The notes: a model not told the origin generated them from the sequence alone. A stretch of 64,000 bases of DNA from Methylophilus sp. 13 (GCF_015354335.1 NZ_JADKYR010000003.1:1-64000), one strand, 5' to 3'; shown: positions 7,428-15,279, counted from the stretch's first letter. Made by a program: numbers and translations.

Positions 7428-8534
7428 ATGACCGATAAATATGCGAATGAAATTAAAAAGACTGGCTTCGTTTTAGAAAGTAAGATTAACGATATATTGC
7501 AAGCTGATGGATGGAGCGTTATAAGCAATAAATACTATGAAGATGATTTTGAGGGCAATGTCAGAGAGATTGATATTCTGGCTTACAAGGTTTCAAAGAT
7601 TCAACAAGTTGACGTATATACAACTCTTTTGATTAGCTGTAAGAAAAGCGAACAAGACATATGGGCATTACTAGCCCGGCCGATTGATTTAAAAAAACCG
7701 AATGCTGACTGGTGGCCCCTGCATGTTTGGAGCAATGATAAATCTTTAACCTATCATCTAGAAAAACCAAAAATTAAAAAAACCTATCACGAAGAGATAC
7801 AAGCTCTAGGCGTGACAGAGGTTCTTGAAACTCCTAACTATGAGGTATTTGCCTTTCAGGAGATGAGTCGAGTAAACGGCACTCCACGAAATGATACAAA
7901 CATATTTAAAGCTGTTACTTCTTTAATAAAAGCACAAGCATACGAGTTAGGTGTGCTTTCTGGGCGAAAAAAAACTCCTTCGGTATACCAGTTTAATCTA
8001 CTATCCATCATCGACTCTGAGCTATACAGGCTGCTCATTAATGGCGATGAAATTTCGCAACAAGAGATAGATAGCGAACACTACATATCAAAATACATTA
8101 TTAAGCGCCAAGAAACCGTTTCCAGAATTAGATTCGCATCGGCCTCATCATTCACAAACATCTTAAAAGACTATAGCCGTTTACACGTAGCTAACAAAAA
8201 ATGGTTTGATACAAAAATAACCTCATTTTATGAAGAAATCCTGACTGACTACTCTAGAACTATGATTCTTTTTCCAGAATTTAGAGCTGAGATTGGATGG
8301 ACACTTTCTTCCGAAATGTGGAAATTAAATGGGCAACAGTTAGATAGAGATAGTATTGGAATTAACTGGAACAAGTCGGGAAAATATGCAGAAGTCTATT
8401 TTGAAAATATTGACCGATATGTCAGCATACTCAGTGAAAATGAACAGCTAAAGAAAAAAGTGTCTGACGCGTTACTTAAAATCTATAGATATAAAGGTGA
8501 GTTTCGCTTTGCTGAGGATGACATTCCGTTTTAA
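7428..8534 (+). CDS. PD-(D/E)XK (Mrr-like) nuclease-domain protein
   Basis: 368 residues. The first 80 residues look like a restriction-endonuclease fold of the PD-(D/E)XK superfamily: Glu18 in the first helix (GFVLESKINDIL), Asp49 in NVREIDILAYK, and a beta strand LLISCKKS with Lys72, the pattern of Mrr-like enzymes with a Ser/Cys replacing the usual acidic residue. The remaining 290 residues are helical and unknown and could sense or bind a partner. It stands alone, in AT-rich DNA, converging with the truncated reverse transcriptase (4-base overlap of the two ends). I infer a role in defence or mobile-element maintenance. The family is moderately sure, the function not. Confidence 0.6.
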   Translation: MTDKYANEIKKTGFVLESKINDILQADGWSVISNKYYEDDFEGNVREIDILAYKVSKIQQVDVYTTLLISCKKSEQDIWALLARPIDLKKPNADWWPLHVWSNDKSLTYHLEKPKIKKTYHEEIQALGVTEVLETPNYEVFAFQEMSRVNGTPRNDTNIFKAVTSLIKAQAYELGVLSGRKKTPSVYQFNLLSIIDSELYRLLINGDEISQQEIDSEHYISKYIIKRQETVSRIRFASASSFTNILKDYSRLHVANKKWFDTKITSFYEEILTDYSRTMILFPEFRAEIGWTLSSEMWKLNGQQLDRDSIGINWNKSGKYAEVYFENIDRYVSILSENEQLKKKVSDALLKIYRYKGEFRFAEDDIPF

Positions 8535-9061
8535 TCAGGAATCATTGATAAGCTGCTAGACTGAGTCTCATTGACTGACGATACATATCCTGCAATACCA
8601 CGTTGAACGCTCTCACTTGCCGCAGACTCATAATCAGCTTTAAATAGAGTCATTCTACCTTCAGATACCTCTAAAGAGTTATGAGCCAAAATTATATTGA
8701 AAGCAGTAATAGATGTTGCAGGCCCCTCTTCTTTTGCTGCATTTAAGACAAATCCAGCCTTATCAGCCGCGACATGAATTTCTGCTTTGATTTGTTTGAG
8801 CACGTCTTCACTACTAGAAGAAACGATAATGTCATCAACATAAACACTCACAATCACATTTTCTCTTTTATGAATGTTTTCTAGGTATTTGCCAAGAGTG
8901 CTTTTAAATAAACATAAGGAAGCAATGATAGGAGACTGAACAAAACCAAAAGGTAAAATCGATTCTTGAGCATCCTCTGGATTAGCGACTGTAGAACTAT
9001 TGGCATAACGTACAATCAATCGTGCTCTCTCTGTTTGAGCGGCTACTGCTTTGGCTTACCA
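8531..9061 (-). pseudogene. 5'-truncated reverse transcriptase remnant
   Basis: The frame preserves the catalytic end of an RNA-directed DNA polymerase palm: LPFGFVQSPIIASL (motif 4) and VSVYVDDIIVS (motif 5 with the YVDD metal site), followed by the motif-6-like AGFVLNAAKEEGPA and ITAFNIIL. Motifs 1-3 and the fingers are missing. Reading upstream, the frame is closed by a stop about 40 bases before the TTG at 9019, and only core-like DNA with pqqA follows. There is no maturase or X domain, so a group II intron is unlikely; the C-terminal part is more like defence-type (retron or DRT/UG) enzymes, but I cannot assign the class. It seems to have lost its 5' half in the event that set the island boundary. 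Confidence 0.6.
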
Positions 9062-9143
9062 CCTGATGGTGAACTCTGTTATCGATCTTAAAATCATGAT
9101 GGAGAACTCTCATGTCTTATAGTAAAACAGGCACCTCCTTCAA

Positions 9144-9173
9144 ACAAAAAACCCGACACTTGGTCGGGTTTTT
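9144..9173. terminator. Terminator behind pqqA copy 1
   Basis: The stem AACCCGAC / GTCGGGTT with a 5-base loop is flanked by A and T runs, so it works in both directions. It closes the pqqA transcript on the minus strand and may insulate the gene from the island. Confidence 0.75.
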
Positions 9174-9195
9174 GTCATTTTAGCCTCAGCTAAAA

Positions 9196-9267
9196 TTATT
9201 TGTTCATTACGTACATGGTTACTTCAAAGCCGAAACGCATTTCAGTCGCTGCTGGTTTAGTCCACAT
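9196..9267 (-). CDS. pqqA: PqqA, PQQ precursor peptide (copy 1)
   Basis: A 23-residue peptide beginning MWTKPAATEMRF and ending GFEVTMYVMNK. Glu15 and Tyr19 (EVTMY) are the two residues that PqqE cross-links and the later enzymes turn into pyrroloquinoline quinone, the cofactor of methanol dehydrogenase. The start is set by TAGGAGA seven bases upstream. No pqqBCDE genes follow; a terminator does. The same peptide is encoded at 11727 and 21235. With copy 2 it shares not only the coding part but also the leader and the downstream hairpin, so those two arose by duplication. It was recognised from the sequence despite its small size. Confidence 0.95.
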   Translation of the reverse strand: MWTKPAATEMRFGFEVTMYVMNK

Positions 9268-9361
9268 GGTAGATCTCCTAAAAAGTTAACAATCAATCAA
9301 ACGTGTAGCCAGTATGCCTGCCCGCTAGCCTTTTGTTGAGCGCGCTTTTACGCGAATGCAA

Positions 9362-9372
9362 CTCATGATTTT
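9362..9372 (-). promoter_or_regulatory. Conserved AAAATCATGAG element upstream of pqqA copy 1
   Basis: The 11-mer AAAATCATGAG (minus strand) lies 95 bases before the pqqA start. The identical 11-mer occurs at 11889 and 21409 upstream of the other two pqqA copies at 91 and 103 bases, so it is a good candidate for a shared activator site. Confidence 0.6.
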
Positions 9373-9428
9373 CACCAGCCTGATGTTAACAGAAGCAAAT
9401 TCTTTGCTGCATCCTTCAAATTATTAAT

Positions 9429-9447
9429 GAAAATAGTTATCATTACC
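9429..9447 (+). promoter_or_regulatory. Fur box upstream of siderophore receptor gene
   Basis: GAAAATAGTTATCATTACC matches the 19-base Fur consensus GATAATGATAATCATTATC at 14 positions by my count. It lies about 75 bases before the TonB receptor start, where it would block transcription in iron-replete cells. Confidence 0.75.
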
Positions 9448-9522
9448 ATTAATAGAAGTTGAGCCTAGACTCAACCGCACGCCTCTCTGCCTGGCAGAGC
9501 CTTTTATCCTATGGGAGTTTTC

Positions 9523-11661
9523 ATGTATTACCACTCATCGACGTTACGGCCGATTACACTGGCATTGCTGCTGGCCAGTGCTGTCCAGTCCAACCAGGCC
9601 CTCGCAGACGCCTCTGCAAAAAATGATAGCGCGGTTGCTGACACCCTGCCCGAGGTCACGGTCAAGGAAAAGAAAACCAGCCGCACGGACTATCAACCGC
9701 TGGTGAATAGCACGGCAACCAAGATTGCTGCACCACTACGGGATATTCCGCAAACGGTGGATGTGGTCCCTGCGCAAATTATTCAGGACCAGGCCGCGCA
9801 CTCGTTACAGGATGTATTGAAGAACGTGCCTGGCGTCTCGCTGAATCTGGGTGACGGCCAGCGTGATCAGTTTGTGATTCGTGGTTTTGATGCGATGGGT
9901 GACATGTATATTGATGGCATGCGTGATGACGCGCTGTATTACCGCGACCTGTCAAATATTGAGCGCGTGGAAGTGCTCAAGGGGCCAGCCGCGGTATTGT
10001 ATGGACGTGGCTCTTCTGGCGGCTTGATTAACCGTATCACCAAAAAACCTGGCGAGACCATCCGCACCATTAAACTCAACGGCGGCTCTTACAAACAGCG
10101 CCGCGGCGAGTTTGATGTCGGCGACAAACTGGGGGATTCAGCGGCCTTCAGGATCAACGGCGCCGTTGAGGATTCTGGCAGTTTTAGAAGCCAGGGCTTT
10201 CTGGAACGGCAAAACCTCGCCCCTTCGTTGCACTTGCAACTGGGTGAAGATACCAGCTTGTTGTTGCAGGTAGAAAAACTGCATGACCGCCGAGTGACCG
10301 ACTTCGGGATCCCGGCTTATCGGGGCAAGCCGCTCAACATTGATCCAGACACCTACTATGGCTCACGCAATGCCCGCGATGATGATTACACCGACTCAGA
10401 TGTGTTGTCTGGCCGCGCGGTGTTGAAACACCAGATTAACGACCAATGGTCAGTGCGCAATATGGTTGGCGCCTATCATTACGAAATGGATCGCAACAAC
10501 ACACTGGTTTCAGGGGTGAATGATAATTTGCGCACAGCGACCCTGACGCACAACCAGTTATGGCGCCAGGACGATGGCTGGTTCAACCAGTTTGAAGTAC
10601 TGCAAAAAGCCGAATGGGCTGGCATGCAGCATCAATTACTCTACGGTCTGGAAGTTGGCGAGCAACGCAAAACCATGAAGCGCTGGGCCTGGAGCAATCC
10701 GACGGTGACCGTCTCCCTGTTTGATCCGGTATTACCCAGCCTGTCACAGTTTGGCGTGCGCGGCAGCAATCCCAACCTCAGTAACCAGACCATTCTGCAA
10801 GTGACTGGCGTCTATGTGCAGGACATGATTACGCTTTCCGAGCACTGGAAAGCGCTGGTCGGCAGCCGCCATGACCGCTTCGCGCAAAAGGTTGAAGACC
10901 GCTTGTCTACGGTGAGCCCCGAGCGCACAGATCATACCTGGAGCCCGCGTGCTGGCCTGGTCTACCAACCCACGGATTGGCAGTCTTACTATATTTCATT
11001 GAGTCGCTCTTTCCAGCCCTCTGGCGAAACCTTGAGCTTCTCGCAGCAGCAAAGCCAGCTAGCCCCGGAAGAGACCAATAATATTGAAATCGGCAGCAAA
11101 ACCGATTTTTTCAATGGCAAATTGTCTACCACCGCCGCCCTGTTTCATCTTGAGCGCGAAAACATCAAAGGGACTAATCCAGTCAACAATGCCTTGATAG
11201 GCGTGGGGACACAATTAACAGAAGGACTGGAGTTGACCATGACGGGTGAACTTGCGCCACGCTGGCAAGTGTTTGCTGGCTACGCCTATTTGGATGCGCG
11301 CATCACTGACTCAGTAGCGATACAAAACGGCGTTGCCTTACAAGGCAAACGGGCAGCCCTCACCCCAAAAAACAGCGCCAACTTGTGGGTAATGCATCAA
11401 CTCAATGAAGGCTGGAGTGTGGGCGGTGGCCTGAATTATGTCGGTAATCGCTATGCGTCGAATGACAATCTGGTGGCCCTCGGTAGTTATATGACGGCAG
11501 ATGCAGCAGCTATTTATCATAGCTCACGTTACGACCTTGCGTTCAATCTGAAAAACCTGACCGATAAGCGTTACTATGCTTCTGGCCACGGTACCAGCAA
11601 TAACCTCAATGGTCCTGGTGCGCCGCGCCGCGCAGAAGTCACACTGACAATGCATTTCTAA
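9523..11661 (+). CDS. TonB-dependent siderophore receptor
   Basis: About 712 residues. I prefer the ATG at 9523 because GGGAG stands at the right distance; an upstream ATG at 9511 adds four residues. After a signal peptide ending NQALA come a TonB box region (LPEVTVKE), the plug (SLQDVLKNVPGVSLNLG, FVIRGFD, IERVEVLKGPAAVLYGRGSSGGLIN) and a 22-strand barrel closing with RRAEVTLTMHF. It imports a ferric siderophore across the outer membrane, powered by TonB-ExbBD. There is no STN signalling domain, in contrast to the two receptors at 29449 and 38460; instead a Fur box controls it. The ligand is not predictable; the sequence style is that of hydroxamate/catecholate (FhuE/Fiu-like) receptors. It is flanked by direct repeats containing pqqA. 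Confidence 0.93.
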   Translation: MYYHSSTLRPITLALLLASAVQSNQALADASAKNDSAVADTLPEVTVKEKKTSRTDYQPLVNSTATKIAAPLRDIPQTVDVVPAQIIQDQAAHSLQDVLKNVPGVSLNLGDGQRDQFVIRGFDAMGDMYIDGMRDDALYYRDLSNIERVEVLKGPAAVLYGRGSSGGLINRITKKPGETIRTIKLNGGSYKQRRGEFDVGDKLGDSAAFRINGAVEDSGSFRSQGFLERQNLAPSLHLQLGEDTSLLLQVEKLHDRRVTDFGIPAYRGKPLNIDPDTYYGSRNARDDDYTDSDVLSGRAVLKHQINDQWSVRNMVGAYHYEMDRNNTLVSGVNDNLRTATLTHNQLWRQDDGWFNQFEVLQKAEWAGMQHQLLYGLEVGEQRKTMKRWAWSNPTVTVSLFDPVLPSLSQFGVRGSNPNLSNQTILQVTGVYVQDMITLSEHWKALVGSRHDRFAQKVEDRLSTVSPERTDHTWSPRAGLVYQPTDWQSYYISLSRSFQPSGETLSFSQQQSQLAPEETNNIEIGSKTDFFNGKLSTTAALFHLERENIKGTNPVNNALIGVGTQLTEGLELTMTGELAPRWQVFAGYAYLDARITDSVAIQNGVALQGKRAALTPKNSANLWVMHQLNEGWSVGGGLNYVGNRYASNDNLVALGSYMTADAAAIYHSSRYDLAFNLKNLTDKRYYASGHGTSNNLNGPGAPRRAEVTLTMHF

Positions 11662-11676
11662 TGCCTGTGCCCCAAA

Positions 11677-11706
11677 CAAAAAGCCCGACATCGAGTCGGG
11701 CTTTTG
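11677..11706. terminator. Shared terminator between siderophore receptor and pqqA copy 2
   Basis: The stem AAGCCCGAC / GTCGGGCTT with a 5-base loop sits between A and T runs, so it serves the receptor gene on the plus strand and pqqA on the minus strand. It corresponds to the hairpin behind pqqA copy 1. Confidence 0.8.
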
Positions 11707-11726
11707 TCATTTTAGCCTAGCTAAAA

Positions 11727-11798
11727 TTATTTGTTCATTACGTACATAGTCACTTCAAAGCCAAAACGCATTTCAGTCGCTGCTGGTTTAGTCCACAT
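11727..11798 (-). CDS. pqqA: PqqA, PQQ precursor peptide (copy 2)
   Basis: It encodes the same 23 residues as the copies at 9196 and 21235, with Glu15 and Tyr19 in place and only synonymous changes. The TAGGAGATC ribosome site is identical to that of copy 1. It lies downstream of the esterase gene on the same strand but with 120 bases and its own upstream element between them, so it is probably transcribed by itself. A possible -10 (CATACT, with CTCAACAA upstream) is shared with copy 1. Confidence 0.95.
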   Translation of the reverse strand: MWTKPAATEMRFGFEVTMYVMNK

Positions 11799-11888
11799 GG
11801 TAGATCTCCTAAAAAGTTAACACTCAAACGTGTGACTAGTATGAGCGCCTGCTTGAAAATTGTTGAGCGCAGTTTTACCTGAATCAGG

Positions 11889-11899
11889 CTCATGATTTT
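11889..11899 (-). promoter_or_regulatory. Conserved AAAATCATGAG element upstream of pqqA copy 2
   Basis: Identical 11-mer, 91 bases before the pqqA start, in the gap behind the esterase gene. Confidence 0.6.
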
Positions 11900-11919
11900 C
11901 ATCAGTAGAGACTAAAGCA

Positions 11920-12714
11920 TTATTCCGCCAGAAACGCTTCTACTGTTTGCATAAATAATTGCGGCTGTTCTGCATGCACCCAATGATCGGTGGGCAGGCT
12001 GACAAAGTGGGCTTGAGTGAAGTGCTGGCTAATTGTGTGAATGTCTTGCGCATTGACATAATCACTCCGCTCCCCGCGAATAAACAGACTAGGCATCGTC
12101 AGGCCAGTGGCCTCTGGCGGCAAAAGTGCTGACTGCAGTTGCCCATAATTGGCTTTGAGGGCCGCGAGATTGAGCCGCCACTGCAAGCGACCATCCACCT
12201 TATGCAGATTGGTGAGCAAGAACTGGCGCACCATCAGGTTGGGGATAGCAGGAGCGAGCGCTTTATCCACGTCACCGCGGGACGCGCACTGGTGCAAGTC
12301 TACCGCCAGCATGGCGTCTATGAGCGGCGTGTGCACGTCGGCATAAGCGCGCATGGCCATATCCACCACCATCAGCTTGCTCACGCGTTGCGGCCATTGC
12401 ATGGCGAACTGCATGGCCACCTTGCCGCCCAGCGAATGGCCTAATACATGCACTTGCGTCAGCTTCAAATGGTCACACACGGCCAGCACATCCGCCGCCA
12501 TTTCGGAATAGGTTTGCGACTCATGGTGCGGTGAGCGGCCATGGTTACGCAAATCGACACTGATCACCGGCCTCTTCTGGGCGAAATACCTGGCAATACT
12601 GCCCCAATTGTCGGCGGAGCCAAACAGACCATGGAGCAATAACAAAGGCGTGCCACTGGGTTCAGTGGACGCGTTCAAGACTTGATGATGTAGCAACGGA
12701 AAAGTGGTAGTCAT
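11920..12714 (-). CDS. Alpha/beta-hydrolase, YbfF-like esterase
   Basis: 264 residues of a compact alpha/beta-hydrolase. It has the oxyanion-hole strand LLLLHGLFGSADNW near residue 25, VDLRNHGRSP, the nucleophile elbow VLGHSLGGKVAM (Ser in GHSLGG), an Asp region (FIRGERSDYV) and the catalytic His in LPTDHWVHAEQP. The order and motifs match YbfF-type acyl-CoA/short-chain esterases. It has no signal peptide, so cytoplasmic. The natural substrate is not known for the family in methylotrophs. It is encoded divergently from the BON-domain gene. Confidence 0.88.
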   Translation of the reverse strand: MTTTFPLLHHQVLNASTEPSGTPLLLLHGLFGSADNWGSIARYFAQKRPVISVDLRNHGRSPHHESQTYSEMAADVLAVCDHLKLTQVHVLGHSLGGKVAMQFAMQWPQRVSKLMVVDMAMRAYADVHTPLIDAMLAVDLHQCASRGDVDKALAPAIPNLMVRQFLLTNLHKVDGRLQWRLNLAALKANYGQLQSALLPPEATGLTMPSLFIRGERSDYVNAQDIHTISQHFTQAHFVSLPTDHWVHAEQPQLFMQTVEAFLAE

Positions 12715-12875
12715 GGTAAAAAAGATTTCAACGGGGAGTGAAGCGCTAAAGCGCTATCTTATCGTACTTACAAACTTCGTCAGTCAACTCCTACGGCAGG
12801 ATCAGAATCCGGTGTATGGCTGGCCCTGCGCATTTTTTGAATAATGAGAGCTCGATGATTTTGAAAGGACTGCAC

Positions 12876-13184
12876 ATGAAAACGACATTGAAATCCATTT
12901 TGCTGGTAAGTGCTTTATTGTTGCCGATGGCAAGTTTTGCCGCGGATGGCGACTCCATTGGTACCAAGGTAGAAGACACCGTGATCACGGCCAAAGTAAA
13001 GGCGGCCTTGGCCAAGGACAAAGCCGTGAGTGCCACCGATATCAAAGTTGAAACCGACAGCAATGGCCTGGTGCAATTATCTGGCGTGGCTAAAACTAAG
13101 GCCGAAGCAGATAAAGCAGTGCAATTGGCTAAAAATGTCAAAGGTGTGACTGCTGTGAAAGACGATATTGTGGTCGCACAGTAA
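12876..13184 (+). CDS. Periplasmic BON-domain protein (OsmY-like)
   Basis: 102 residues from the ATG at 12876, preceded by GAAAGGA; the longer frame from 12816 lacks a ribosome site. A signal peptide ends at SFAADG. The mature part is a single BON domain: DTVITAKVKAALAKDK, then VETDSNGLVQLSGVAKTKAEADKAVQLAKNVKGVTAVKDDI, which is the typical alpha-beta unit that binds phospholipid in OsmY-type stress proteins. The usual role is support of the envelope under osmotic or other stress. A clear terminator follows at 13212. Confidence 0.92.
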   Translation: MKTTLKSILLVSALLLPMASFAADGDSIGTKVEDTVITAKVKAALAKDKAVSATDIKVETDSNGLVQLSGVAKTKAEADKAVQLAKNVKGVTAVKDDIVVAQ

Positions 13185-13211
13185 GTCCCCACGCTACGAT
13201 CTTCTCTCCGT

Positions 13212-13247
13212 TGCCCCTGTGCCAGCCATGGCCAGGGGCATTTTTTT
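13212..13247 (+). terminator. Rho-independent terminator after BON-domain gene
   Basis: The stem TGCCCCTG / CCAGGGGCA is followed by seven T residues, 28 bases after the BON gene stop. Confidence 0.85.
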
Positions 13248-13286
13248 AACTCAACAAGTAAATCTTGTGAAATTGGGCGAATAGCG

Positions 13287-13625
13287 CTAAGCGAGTGCCG
13301 CAACACCTACTTTAAGACAAGCGTCTGCACAGCGGCGGCACATTTGCGCACACATCAGGCAATGGTCAAACAAATGTTTTTCGCACTCTTCGGCACAGGT
13401 GGTACAGATTTCTGCACAGTCCTGGCAAACCAGTTCCATAAACTCGCTGCGCCGCGCAATAAATGACGCCGTCAACCGGCAAAAGTCTGCGCAGTCCATA
13501 TCAAGTTCTATGCAAGTGGTCAGCATGGGATTTGCCTCTTTTTCACAAGCCACCGCGCAATTCTCACAGGCATCGGCGCATTGTTTGCACAAGGTCATAC
13601 ACGCTTGCATTTCTTCTTCAGTCAT
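13287..13625 (-). CDS. Four-helix-bundle copper-binding protein (Csp/DUF326-like)
   Basis: 112 residues from the ATG at 13625 (AAGGAGA upstream). About sixteen Cys residues lie on helices in CxxxC patterns (CMTLCKQCADACENCAVAC, CIELDMDCADFC, CQDCAEICTTCAEECEKH, CLMCAQMCRRCADACL), with His beside them. This is the signature of cytosolic Csp copper-storage proteins, whose inward-facing Cys bind many Cu(I) ions. There is no signal peptide, so the cytosolic form (Csp3 type) is likely. In a methylotroph it would buffer copper. A longer frame from 13742 has no ribosome site and is rejected. Confidence 0.88.
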   Translation of the reverse strand: MTEEEMQACMTLCKQCADACENCAVACEKEANPMLTTCIELDMDCADFCRLTASFIARRSEFMELVCQDCAEICTTCAEECEKHLFDHCLMCAQMCRRCADACLKVGVAALA

Positions 13626-13773
13626 CACAGTTCTCCTTTCATCAATGAAACATACACACGTGGCAGGCGACCCTTCTCCTTCCTTAGCCAACTGCAGGCT
13701 TAAGAAGATGATCGGGCGGCACGGGCCTGAAGCAATAACCATAACAACATGGCTTCAGGGCCTTGGGCACGCG

Positions 13774-14115
13774 TTATGGTTGCTTTACGCCTGTCCCCCC
13801 TTGTTGTGGGTCTTGATGAAAACGTTTGCTCTTTTCCATGTTGGCAGGCTTGGAAGGCTGGGCATTTTGCTGCTGGCGGCCATTGTGTTGCTGGTCACCG
13901 GTGCCCTTAGGATTTTGCGGAGGATTGTTGTTGTCTGGCTGCGTCTCCAGATAGTTACCGTTTTGGTTGGTATCTGGCACCTGATTTTTTTGTTTTTGCG
14001 CCGGTGGCACAGCGTCAGGAGACATGTTATCGGGTGCTGCGAGGCTGGGGGTCGTGCTGCCCATTAACAACGCGGCGGTCACAACAGAAAGGGTATTTTT
14101 CAGGGTGTTGGTCAT
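13774..14115 (-). CDS. Small exported Asn/Gln/Pro-rich disordered protein
   Basis: 113 residues. The first 26 (ending PSLA-APDN) form a Sec signal peptide. The mature protein has almost no hydrophobic residues and is rich in Pro, Asn, Gln and Lys (PDNNNPPQNPKGTGDQQHN), so it is disordered in the periplasm. The start follows AAGGATG. No domain is known. It lies between the copper-protein gene and cytochrome cL on the same strand, but hairpins at 14150 and 14192 separate it from the cytochrome. Confidence 0.7.
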   Translation of the reverse strand: MTNTLKNTLSVVTAALLMGSTTPSLAAPDNMSPDAVPPAQKQKNQVPDTNQNGNYLETQPDNNNPPQNPKGTGDQQHNGRQQQNAQPSKPANMEKSKRFHQDPQQGGTGVKQP

Positions 14116-14191
14116 AGGGGCATCCTTCTCAAAAAGATATTGATGGAAAGCCTGCCAAAGCAGGCAAGCATGTCCCTATGCTAAGGATACC

Positions 14192-14218
14192 TAGGCAGGC
14201 TGTATGTCAGCCTGCCTA
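14192..14218. repeat. Perfect 11-base-arm palindrome behind cytochrome cL gene
   Basis: Arms TAGGCAGGCTG (14192-14202) and CAGCCTGCCTA (14208-14218) close a 5-base loop, 20 bases after the cytochrome stop. There is no T run, so it is either a 3'-stabilising hairpin or a REP-like element. A smaller one, GCCTGC/GCAGGC, is at 14150-14165. Confidence 0.6.
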
Positions 14219-14237
14219 CGACGGATTTGTAGGATTA

Positions 14238-14855
14238 TCACGAAGCGGCATCTTCATTGCCGGTCAACTGGCCGTGGCTACGGATCCAGGCAATCACTTT
14301 AAGTAACTCATCCGGGGTGATGCCGTTATTCGGGTCTGAAGGGTCCATCAAGCCTTTGCCTTTGGCCCCCATGCCGCCATTGGTGCCATGCCACACGGTT
14401 TCAAACATGCCTTTATTGGTGGCGTCTTTGGCATAGTTATAGTTGGGGCCGGTGAGCGCAGGGCCCACTTGCCCACCCGCTTCCGGGCCATGGCATTGGG
14501 TGCAAGAATATAGTTGGAAGATTTTTTTACCTGCTGCAATCGCATCTTCTTTACCGACATAAGGGTTCTTACCTGTCGCTAAAAATTCTTTGGCGGCTGG
14601 CGTATCAAACAATTCAGGCTTGATTTCTAATGGCGAGCCATCCTGGGTGGTGACAAACTTGATCGTTTCAGTGCTTGCAGCCGCCTCGGTTTTAGCAGAG
14701 GGATCGCCGGAAGCCGTGGTTTGCTTGTCACAGGCAGCCAGGCCGGTGACTAGCACCAGCAAGGCCAGACTTGTTTTAGCACGCAATGTTGCATTCGGGC
14801 TTGCTTGAGGCAAGGTAGCCATTGGACGATTTTCCAGGCCAGTTTTTAATCTCAT
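14238..14855 (-). CDS. Cytochrome cL-like c-type cytochrome, predicted lipoprotein
   Basis: 205 residues from the ATG at 14855, which follows GAGGAGA. One haem site CTQCH lies at residues 118-122. The surrounding sequence (FDTPAAKEFLATGKNPYVGK, GQVGPALTGP, GMFETVWHGTNGGMGAKGKG, LLKVIAWIRSHG) is that of cytochrome cL, the specific electron acceptor of PQQ methanol dehydrogenase in the periplasm. Met150, Met162 or Met170 could be the second haem ligand. Unusually, the leader reads LVTGLAAC with Cys42, a lipobox, so the protein may be anchored rather than soluble. No dehydrogenase gene is near; it is an orphan copy. Confidence 0.88.
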   Translation of the reverse strand: MRLKTGLENRPMATLPQASPNATLRAKTSLALLVLVTGLAACDKQTTASGDPSAKTEAAASTETIKFVTTQDGSPLEIKPELFDTPAAKEFLATGKNPYVGKEDAIAAGKKIFQLYSCTQCHGPEAGGQVGPALTGPNYNYAKDATNKGMFETVWHGTNGGMGAKGKGLMDPSDPNNGITPDELLKVIAWIRSHGQLTGNEDAAS

Positions 14856-15279
14856 GATGGTCTCCTCAATGGTAAGGGTGATTGGAAAAATGAATGTGTA
14901 AACGATTATGGAGAAAAGCGAAACCAGTGCCCATGTCACAACGGCGCAATTTATTGTAGGAGTTGTCGGACAGGGAAACGGGCAACATTCATGGGTGTCA
15001 CGGTCTTGAGACAAGCATGACGGGACGAGGCATTCCGCCCGCAAAAGACACCCCGTCTGCACTGTCAGACAGGTCTGACATGACAATCAGTCATGTGCCT
15101 ATATTGGCTTCTTGGGCGCTTTTCTTACACTTCAGGCCTGAAGACACATTCAAACCACCTGCTTTTTTACTGCGGCGGCGACGCGAAAGTTCATCGACAT
15201 CTTCATTTGACGCAACGCAGCAGTCAAAGCGGGGCTTTATTTTTTTGACGGAAACACGGACAACTGTGAGGAGTCACCC
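14856..15279. promoter_or_regulatory. Divergent 424-base control region, cytochrome cL / CFA-like gene
   Basis: No gene is seen. It must hold the promoters of both divergent genes. At 15063-15080 there is a perfect palindrome TGTCAGACAGGTCTGACA, overlapping at its end by two bases with a second, CATGAC-AATCA-GTCATG (15079-15095). Such paired dyads are typical of dimeric regulator sites. Confidence 0.55.

Noticed and set aside
14238-15086. 282-residue form of cytochrome cL
   Set aside because: The upstream part crosses the divergent promoter region; the ATG at 14855 follows GAGGAGA.
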